Source: Arthrobacter sp. StoSoilB22 (GTDB lineage: Bacteria; Actinomycetota; Actinomycetes; Actinomycetales; Micrococcaceae). Taken from it: a stretch of 64,000 bases of DNA. The stretch's first letter is position 1; the number at the start of each line of letters is the position of its first letter. Under the pieces are notes generated by a model. That model did no database searches and had not been told where the DNA came from. It saw only the letters and a list, made by a program, of their open reading frames with translations. Location of the stretch: assembly GCF_019977315.1 (NCBI RefSeq), contig NZ_AP024652.1, positions 3,534,001 through 3,598,000 of the forward strand. Direction: 5' to 3'. The position numbers and the translations under genes are program-made. This document shows positions 58,513 to 64,000 of this stretch, in pieces.

Positions 58513-58596
58513 AGGGCAGAGAGTAATCTCTGCCCTGTTGGCTCTGAAGGAAAGTTGGATGCGTGTCAGTTAGACGCGGGCCCCTCCAGAGCCAAC
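58513..58596 (-). promoter_or_regulatory. Attenuator-like stem-loops in the DAHP synthase leader
   Basis: On the minus strand AGGGCAGAGA-N4-TCTCTGCCCT (58513-58536) is a perfect 10-bp stem. Directly before it, CAGAGCCAAC (58537-58546) is complementary to GTTGGCTCTG (58587-58596) inside the leader peptide gene. The two helices adjoin. A 9-bp repeat GCGGGCCCC also occurs at 58478 and 58576. There is no U-tract, so control may act at termination with Rho or at translation. Confidence 0.6.
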
Positions 58597-58625
58597 GAAA
58601 AATACGCATACCAACGGTTTGTCAT
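58566..58625 (-). CDS. Aromatic-rich leader peptide of DAHP synthase (19 aa)
   Basis: The small ORF encodes MTNRWYAYFSLALEGPASN, with Trp-Tyr-Ala-Tyr-Phe at positions 5-9 and the stop 114 nt before the synthase start. Four aromatic codons in five are far from chance. The codons lie just before the leader arm GTTGGCTCTG, so a ribosome stalled for charged aromatic tRNA would cover it. An analogous leader precedes aroF in Corynebacterium glutamicum, as I recall. ATG 58625 is 6 nt from a TATGGT box. Confidence 0.8.
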   Translation of the reverse strand: MTNRWYAYFSLALEGPASN

Positions 58626-58631
58626 AGCCAC

Positions 58632-58661
58632 ACCATAACCGCGGTTCTTCATCGCGGGCAA
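58632..58661 (-). promoter_or_regulatory. Promoter of the DAHP synthase leader
   Basis: On the minus strand, -35 TTGCCC (58656-58661), an 18-bp spacer and -10 TATGGT (58632-58637) lead into ATG 58625 after 6 nt. The leader peptide is probably translated from a leaderless start. Confidence 0.65.
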
Positions 58662-58671
58662 ATCGCTTCCA

Positions 58672-59679
58672 TCAAGATGACAGTAGTTTGCGCAGGAACT
58701 GCAGCTGCTTGATCCAGTGGTGTTCCTGCCCGCCTTCGTGGTTGTTGAAGCGGTAAACCTCGATGTCCTTCTCAACCCCGCCGAAGCCTGTGCCGTAGCT
58801 GTTGTAGCTCGCGAACACCGTTGACGGAGGGCAGATGTCATCCATTTGCGCAGCGGAGAATAGAGCGGGAACTGTGGCGGCACGGCCCAAGTGCACGCCG
58901 TCGAAGTAGTTCAGCACTGCCAGCATGGGCTCATACTTTTCGCGGTGCCGGCCCAGGAATCCGGCAATCTCGGGGTACGGGCCACGCGGGGTGATGTCGA
59001 TCGCGCGGGGGAAGTCCTGCAGGAATGGGACGTCGGGCAGCGCGGCGATGACGCCGTCGAGCCTTCCAGCGGTCAGCCCAGCAGCGGCAACAGTAATGCC
59101 GCCACCTTGGCTCACGCCGGTAAGGATTACCTGTGAAGGGTCGACGGCGGGATGGTTCTGTGCCGCTTCTACCGCACGGAAGGCGTCCACGTAGACCCGG
59201 CGGAAGTAGTAATCGTCCTGGTGCCCGGACCCACGGGTCATGAGCCCGGCGTAATTGACCTCGCCCGCCGAGGGGTGTGGATCCGGGGTGTCTCCGGAGA
59301 CGCCGCCATAGCCTTGGCCGCGGGTGTCCATGATGAAGTGCGCGTACCCGGCCTGGGCCCAGCGGGTGTTCTGGTTGACCAGGCCGCGCCCGCCTGAGTA
59401 GCCGATGTACTCCACCACCACGGGAAGCTGCTCGCCCGGCTCAAGCTGTGACGGCACGTGCAGCCAGCCCTTGATGCGGTCTCCCCCGAAGCCGGAGAAC
59501 GTGACATCGAAGGTGTTGATCACGCTGAGGTAGTTGTCCACGGGTTCGAACACGGCATTGAGCGGGAGCGCCCGGGCCTCAGCGATGGTGCGATCCCAGA
59601 AGTCACTGAGATCGGCTGGTGCTACGGCTGTGGAGGAGTAGTTACGGAGCTGGTCAAGGGGGAGGTCGAAGAGGGGCAT
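58672..59679 (-). CDS. Acetylxylan esterase / cephalosporin-C deacetylase family (AXE1)
   Basis: This 335-aa alpha/beta hydrolase has the nucleophile elbow GVSQGGG (Ser about 193) and the IMDTRGQGYGGVSGDT segment typical of AXE1. A late Asp region (MDDICPPSTVF) and the C-terminal His (NNHEGGQEHH) complete the triad. It has no signal peptide, so it deacetylates imported acetylated xylo-oligosaccharides or other acetate esters in the cytoplasm. A LacI-type operator lies between it and the divergent Gfo/Idh-DUF6807 gene. Confidence 0.9.
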   Translation of the reverse strand: MPLFDLPLDQLRNYSSTAVAPADLSDFWDRTIAEARALPLNAVFEPVDNYLSVINTFDVTFSGFGGDRIKGWLHVPSQLEPGEQLPVVVEYIGYSGGRGLVNQNTRWAQAGYAHFIMDTRGQGYGGVSGDTPDPHPSAGEVNYAGLMTRGSGHQDDYYFRRVYVDAFRAVEAAQNHPAVDPSQVILTGVSQGGGITVAAAGLTAGRLDGVIAALPDVPFLQDFPRAIDITPRGPYPEIAGFLGRHREKYEPMLAVLNYFDGVHLGRAATVPALFSAAQMDDICPPSTVFASYNSYGTGFGGVEKDIEVYRFNNHEGGQEHHWIKQLQFLRKLLSS

Positions 59680-59837
59680 GGTCCATTCCGGTTCAGGTGG
59701 GTCTGACTGTGCTGGCTGTGCTGCTGACGTCGAAGGCTGATTGAGGACATCCTACGTCATGAGGAACTCAAATGGTTCTTCAATTTGAATCGTTACATTT
59801 CGAGTCGGTTCAGGCTAAACTAAACACAGCCAACCAC

Positions 59838-59854
59838 GGGAAAGCGCTTGCTGA
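59838..59854. promoter_or_regulatory. LacI-family operator candidate
   Basis: GGGAAAGCGCTTGCTGA contains the CG-centred palindrome CAAGCGCTT-like core (AAGCGCTT) that LacI-family sugar repressors bind. It lies in the 264-bp gap between the acetylxylan esterase and the Gfo/Idh-DUF6807 fusion, which are transcribed divergently. The regulator gene is not in the window. Confidence 0.6.
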
Positions 59855-59943
59855 GGTGTAGCCTAAACCCGCCCGAACACTTTTGTGAAGACCCAGACGA
59901 CGGCGTCACGCGCCATCGTCGCCGCGCCAGCCGAGGAGAGCCC

Positions 59944-62070
59944 ATGGACACCAAGTCCGTCAGCAGCCCAACACCCAACAGGCCTGCCCCTTCGACCGGG
60001 ACTGCAGCGTCAACCGGGCCTGCCGGCGCCACTGGACGTGCCACTGGGCCCGCCACTCCCCCCGCCCGACTCGCCCTGGTGGGCGTGCACGGCTTCGGCA
60101 CGCACCATCTCCGCAACCTGGAGCGGCTGAGCAGCCAGGGCATGGTGGACCTTGTTGCCGTGGCCGACCCGAATCCGCCGGCACCCGGAGCTTTGCCGGC
60201 CACCACGGCAGTGCATGCCAATCTGGACGAACTGCTGGCCGGCGAGCACGGACCGGACGTCATCATCGTGGCAACTCCTATCCAGACCCACGCCCCGTTG
60301 GCGCTGTCCGTTCTTGCTTCCGAGGCTGATCTTTACTTGGAGAAGCCCCCGGTTGCCTCGATGAGCGACTTCCTCCGCCTCCAGGAAGCGGCGGCAAAGG
60401 CTGGCCGCAGCGTTCAGATTGGTTTTCAGAGCCTCGGATCCCATGCCTTGGCAGCGTTGGAGAAGCTGGCCGGCGGGGATGCGGCGGAAGAGCTGCCGGG
60501 TATCGGCACTTTGAAGGGGATTTCCGCCACGGGACGCTGGGTCCGGGATCGGGCCTATTACAAGCGGTCCCGCTGGGCAGGCAAACGCAGCCTCGACGGC
60601 GTGGATGTGGTGGATGGCGTGGCGACCAATCCGCTGGCTCATGCGATTGCCACCGCACTCCGCATTGCCGGAGCGAGGGAAGCAGAGGATCTGGTATCCG
60701 TGGACACCGATCTCTACCGCGCCAATGACATCGAAGCGGACGACACCTCTGTGATCCGCATGCGGACCATCAACGGTTTGCCCATCACCTGCGCCCTCAC
60801 GCTGTGCGCCACCGAATCCGTGGAACCGTATGTCACGCTCCACGGCACTGAAGGCACGGCAGTATTCCACTACACGGAGGACCGGGTGACGGTCCGCACC
60901 GAAGCGGGCGAAACCGCTCACACGTTCGGTCGAGACGATCTCACCGAGAACCTCCTCCAACACCTGTCCCACGGCACGCCACTGCTCAGCCCACTCGATC
61001 ACAGCGGCGCCTTCATGAAGGTAGTGGAAGCCATCCGAACAGCAGAGGCACCTGCGCTGATTCCCACGGAATGCGTGAAATGGGTGGGTACGGGCGAGCA
61101 AGCCCACGCAGTGATTCCGAACATTGAGGACATCCTGGAACGCGCCACCCGCGCCCACGCTACCTTCTCCGAGTTGGGACTTCCTTGGGCTCTGCCGGTC
61201 ACCGCTGGTGCCGAGGCACTCTTCTCCCCTGACGTGGACGCCAACGCCAACGCTGACGCCTCCAACAACAGCGCCGCCGTCCTGCGCTCCGGAAGCACCC
61301 TCGAGCCGGATCTCGCCCCGAGGCCCTACTTGCACCCGGTGACCACACAAGCCGGCGTGGTGGTTACGGATCACTTGCCCTCAGACCACGTATGGCACCT
61401 CGGCGCAGGATTTGCCCTGCAGGACGTCAACGGCAGCAACTTCTGGGGCGGCCGCAGCTACCGCAGAACAACGGGCAGGTACGTGGACTTGAAGGACCAC
61501 GGCAGGATCGAAACGGCGAGCATCTCCCGGGAAAAAGACCACACCACGCTTGACCTCAGCTGGCTCGCAGCAGACGGTGAACTGGTCCTGAAGGAAAGCC
61601 GTTCCCTGAGCCGCACGCCCCTGGACGCCCGCACATGGCGACTCGACATTCAGACCCGGCTTACCGCCGTCGTGGATGTTTCGCTGGGCAGTCCCGGTTC
61701 GCACGGTGCCGCCGGCAGCGGCTACGGCGGATTCTTCTGGCGGCTTCCAGCCTGTACCGCCCCGCGCGTCTTCTCCTCCACAGCCGAGGGTGAGCCGTCC
61801 GTGCACGGCTCGGTGGCGCCGTGGCTCGCTTGGACGGGAGAGTTCGACGGCGGCCCTGCCACTTTGGTGTTCGGCGCACCTTTGGAGTCGGCGGACCCGT
61901 GGTTCGTTCGGTGCAGCGGCTACCCCGCAGTGGGTTCGGCGCTGGCGTGGGACACCGCCGTAGAACTGGCTGCAGGTGACTCGATCACCCGGACCAACAC
62001 GGTGTGGATCAGCGACGGAACTTTGGACGCAGCGGAGATCGAGGACCTGGTAGGCAGCGTCAGGATGTAG
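59944..62070 (+). CDS. Gfo/Idh/MocA oxidoreductase fused to a DUF6807 (PmoA-like) domain
   Basis: This 708-aa protein has a low-complexity N-terminus (1-40). A Gfo/Idh/MocA NAD-binding domain follows (LALVGVHGFGTHHLRNLERL, then the EKPPVASMSDF catalytic-Lys region and GTEGTAVFHYTED in the substrate domain, about 42-400). A second domain at about 445-708 (GAGFALQDVNGSNFWGGRSYRR) matches DUF6807, called PmoA-like. The N-terminal part oxidises or reduces a sugar; the C-terminal part may bind or modify one. ATG 59944 has GGAGAG upstream. Divergent from the esterase, it likely acts in plant polysaccharide use. Confidence 0.83.
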   Translation: MDTKSVSSPTPNRPAPSTGTAASTGPAGATGRATGPATPPARLALVGVHGFGTHHLRNLERLSSQGMVDLVAVADPNPPAPGALPATTAVHANLDELLAGEHGPDVIIVATPIQTHAPLALSVLASEADLYLEKPPVASMSDFLRLQEAAAKAGRSVQIGFQSLGSHALAALEKLAGGDAAEELPGIGTLKGISATGRWVRDRAYYKRSRWAGKRSLDGVDVVDGVATNPLAHAIATALRIAGAREAEDLVSVDTDLYRANDIEADDTSVIRMRTINGLPITCALTLCATESVEPYVTLHGTEGTAVFHYTEDRVTVRTEAGETAHTFGRDDLTENLLQHLSHGTPLLSPLDHSGAFMKVVEAIRTAEAPALIPTECVKWVGTGEQAHAVIPNIEDILERATRAHATFSELGLPWALPVTAGAEALFSPDVDANANADASNNSAAVLRSGSTLEPDLAPRPYLHPVTTQAGVVVTDHLPSDHVWHLGAGFALQDVNGSNFWGGRSYRRTTGRYVDLKDHGRIETASISREKDHTTLDLSWLAADGELVLKESRSLSRTPLDARTWRLDIQTRLTAVVDVSLGSPGSHGAAGSGYGGFFWRLPACTAPRVFSSTAEGEPSVHGSVAPWLAWTGEFDGGPATLVFGAPLESADPWFVRCSGYPAVGSALAWDTAVELAAGDSITRTNTVWISDGTLDAAEIEDLVGSVRM

Positions 62071-62075
62071 CGCGC

Positions 62076-62118
62076 TTGTCCGTCCTCGTCACTTTTCATC
62101 AACAGGGAGGACGGACAA
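62076..62118. terminator. Bidirectional hairpin between convergent genes
   Basis: TTGTCCGTCCTC at 62076-62087 pairs perfectly with GAGGACGGACAA at 62107-62118. It sits between the Gfo/Idh-DUF6807 stop and the convergent MFS stop. Confidence 0.75.
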
Positions 62119-62139
62119 AAGCCGGCTTGTGGGGGGTGG

Positions 62140-63414
62140 CTAGGCGCGCCGGCGAGCCGAGTAGAGCCACAGCAGCAAGCCAATCACTGCCGCCGACACC
62201 ATGCCCAGTGCGCCCGTGACAACCAGTCCCGTGCGGACCCCAAAGTCTTCTGTAAGCCAGCCGGCCAGCAAACCGCCCAAAGCATGGCCACCCAGCAGGA
62301 GCGGGAAATACAGGGCCAGAACCCTGCCACGCACGCTGGCGCCGGCCTCGAGCTGCACCGCCGTTGCCGCGCTCGTGAGGAACACCAGGGTCATGAAACC
62401 CACCACAATGAGCATCACCACAAACCACTCCTGGGTGGGCATCACGGCAGCGAGGGCTTGCGTCAAGCCGAAAAGCCCGGCGCTGGCCACAATCCCTTTT
62501 CGTCCAAAGCGTTTGATGCGCGTGGCCACCAGCGCACCTGCCAGTGCGCCCAAGGCGCTGACGGTATTGAAGAGCCCAAAGCCTGCGGGACCGCTATGCC
62601 ACACTCCGTCAGCGAACGCGGCGAGGACTACGGGCCCGTTCATGCCAAAGGCACCCAGTAAGCCCGCAAGCAGCATGGTCAGCAGCAGGGGCGGACGAGC
62701 GATGACGAAGCGGAAACCGGCCAGGATCTGGCCGCGCCGGGCACCCGGCTCAGTGGGCGGGTGAGAATGGTGCAGTTCGCCGGGCCTGATGGAGGCGATC
62801 ATCACCAGGACCGAAACCCCTATCAAAGCGTTGGCCGCGAAAGCCGCTGCTGAACCGGCCTGGGCAATGACTACCCCTGCCAGAGCGGGGCCTGCCATGG
62901 CCCCCAACTGCCCTATTGCGCTGTTGAGGCCGATTGCGGCGGGCAGTCCGGCGTCGCCCACTACCTCGTTGACAAAGACCTGCCGTGCCGGTCCATCGAT
63001 CGCACTGGTGATTCCCAGGGCTATGCAGGACGCATAGACCACCCAGACGTCCGTGCCGCCCGTCGCGTTCCACACAGCCAAAGCTGCGGCCAGCAACGCG
63101 GCGACGGACTGGCAAACCAGAAGGATGCGGCGTTTAGGGAACAGGTCCACCAGCACTCCGCTGATTGGACCCACCACCAGCATGGGCAGGAATTGAAGGG
63201 CAACGGCGACACCAACGGCAGCTGGGCTGCCCGTGAGCTGCAGCACCAGCCAGTCCTGGGCGAGGCGTTGCATCCATACCCCGCCACTCCCTACAAGGGA
63301 GAGAGTGACGAAGATCCGGTAGTTGTGGTGTCTCAGCGGGTAATGCCAGCTGTCCGTGGAGCGGGCTCGCGGTGTGGAGGATTTGGGGCGCAGTGGGAAC
63401 GGGCGCGGCGACAC
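62140..63414 (-). CDS. MFS transporter (EntS/enterobactin-exporter-like)
   Basis: This 424-aa protein has about twelve membrane segments and the MFS_3 pattern (NYRIFVTLSLVGSGGVWMQRLAQDWLVLQLTGSP, GPISGVLVDLFPKRRILLVCQ). Members export siderophores, macrolides or other small molecules; the substrate is unknown. The start at GTG 63414 is not secure, since the first 20 residues are polar and no strong Shine-Dalgarno is seen. Confidence 0.83.
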   Translation of the reverse strand: MSPRPFPLRPKSSTPRARSTDSWHYPLRHHNYRIFVTLSLVGSGGVWMQRLAQDWLVLQLTGSPAAVGVAVALQFLPMLVVGPISGVLVDLFPKRRILLVCQSVAALLAAALAVWNATGGTDVWVVYASCIALGITSAIDGPARQVFVNEVVGDAGLPAAIGLNSAIGQLGAMAGPALAGVVIAQAGSAAAFAANALIGVSVLVMIASIRPGELHHSHPPTEPGARRGQILAGFRFVIARPPLLLTMLLAGLLGAFGMNGPVVLAAFADGVWHSGPAGFGLFNTVSALGALAGALVATRIKRFGRKGIVASAGLFGLTQALAAVMPTQEWFVVMLIVVGFMTLVFLTSAATAVQLEAGASVRGRVLALYFPLLLGGHALGGLLAGWLTEDFGVRTGLVVTGALGMVSAAVIGLLLWLYSARRRA

Positions 63415-63457
63415 GGAGTGTTCTGCTCGATTCAGCGGTTCGGGACGGATTCTTGTG

Positions 63458-63520
63458 GAGTTTTTGTACAGCTGATGCCCCTAAGGGCGCTCCTAAAGGG
63501 CATTAGGTGTACAAAAACTC
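63458..63520. repeat. Long palindromic element 2 (GAGTTTTTGTACA ends)
   Basis: Arms at 63458-63480 (GAGTTTTTGTACAGCTGATG...) and 63498-63520 pair at 21 of 23 positions. The outer 16 bases are the same as in the element at 33559-33621, while the inner stem and loop differ. It lies against the stop codon of the following minus-strand gene, so it likely serves as its terminator. Confidence 0.88.
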
Positions 63521-64000
63521 AGCGATTGGCGCGGATTTTGATGGCGGCAGCGGCCAGAACCAGGGTCCCGGGGACGATCACGAACAGGGCCTGCAGCATC
63601 CACACGAAGACGACGGCCATAAAGACGGCGGCAAGCAACAACAGCGAGCCAGTCCAGTCCCGCAGCGAGTCGGCCTTGGCGTTGGCATAGGCGGCAGCCC
63701 AGCGTTGCGGGCCGGGAACGTCGGCGGATTGTTGGTCGGCGTCGCCGCTCCAAGTCACGCTCCCGCTCCAGTTGGCAGCGATACGCAGGAACAGCACGGC
63801 GCCGGCCGCAGCCAGGATCAGCGTGGCGGGCAGGATCGCTGCCCGGCCGGGCAGTTGACCGACCAGGGCGAGCAACAGGTTCAGGACAATCACGACGGCG
63901 GCTGCCGCCGTCGTGATGCCGATCTTCCAACTGCCGGGCAGCGCACGGCGGAAATTGCCCCACAGGCTTCGCAGGGAATCGTCCCTGCCGCTGAGGTGCC
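63519..64000 (-). CDS. Membrane protein, N-terminus outside the window
   Basis: The frame is open from the window's right edge and ends at TGA 63519-63521; 160 residues are visible. They contain a GRDDSLRSLWGNFRRALPGSWKIG stretch and then about four hydrophobic segments. I recognise no family. The gene is cut by the window, so an internal GTG at 63893 should not be taken as the start. Confidence 0.7.
   Translation of the reverse strand, partial: HLSGRDDSLRSLWGNFRRALPGSWKIGITTAAAAVVIVLNLLLALVGQLPGRAAILPATLILAAAGAVLFLRIAANWSGSVTWSGDADQQSADVPGPQRWAAAYANAKADSLRDWTGSLLLLAAVFMAVVFVWMLQALFVIVPGTLVLAAAAIKIRANR

Noticed and set aside
63493..63963. 156-aa minus-strand ORF at the right edge
   Set aside because: It lies out of frame with the hydrophobic membrane-protein frame that is open to the window end, and it is Arg/Pro-rich as shadow frames are.

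Overview
This window is chromosomal DNA from a high-GC actinobacterium, most likely a Micrococcaceae member of the Arthrobacter/Paenarthrobacter type. The evidence is the gene content: menaquinone genes with a DUF4229 neighbour, a 32-aa ribosomal protein of the bS22 type, an IniB/dynamin cluster, Rex, and resB/ccsB cytochrome c maturation. Many genes also carry a -10 box exactly 6 nt before the start codon, the mark of leaderless transcripts. I saw no tRNA or rRNA gene and no CRISPR array.

Layout. 1-16 kb: the end of a TetR regulator, IS copy 1, paaZ, two tandem secreted SLH-domain paralogues, a glycosyltransferase, a tyrosine phosphatase, an SGNH hydrolase, a GNAT acetyltransferase, and a thiolase/enoyl-CoA hydratase/hydroxyacyl-CoA dehydrogenase operon. 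Similar TetR-type operators precede paaZ and the thiolase operon, so both look like one phenylacetate/beta-oxidation regulon. 15-26 kb: pentapeptide and SRPBCC genes, a MarR-FadD-DUF2177 operon, a DUF1295 enzyme, an AnsP-like permease, a shortened NirB-like flavoprotein, an ABC-F protein and a ribbon-helix-helix/DUF4097 pair. 26-35 kb: an Mn/Zn ABC importer, a CPBP protease, a VOC protein, menB-menE-menA and small membrane proteins.

35-44 kb: a five-gene minus-strand cluster holds a membrane-anchored Hsp70-like ATPase, a LuxR-type regulator, an IniB-like low-complexity protein and two dynamin-like GTPases. Together they resemble an elaborated mycobacterial iniBAC envelope-stress system, with direct-repeat regulatory sites before two of the genes. 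44-53 kb: ccsB-resB-ccdA-tlpA and a histidine phosphatase, YceI, two Pro/Gln-rich membrane proteins, Rex and a glutaredoxin. 53-64 kb: IS copy 2, inverted relative to copy 1, a HAD hydrolase, a DUF559/AbiEi-like gene, bS22 and an HTH protein. DAHP synthase follows, with an aromatic-codon leader peptide and attenuator-like leader. Then come an acetylxylan esterase, a Gfo/Idh-DUF6807 fusion, an MFS transporter and a membrane protein cut by the window end.

The most unusual DNA is a dispersed family of tandem arrays at five intergenic sites. They share the core CTCTCTCACAT, repeat every 32 bp almost without exception, and carry locus-specific sequence between cores. Some start exactly 2 nt after a stop codon, one supplies a stop codon, and both IS copies lie beside such repeats. 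A second dispersed element is a long palindrome with GAGTTTTTGTACA ends, found twice next to gene 3' ends.
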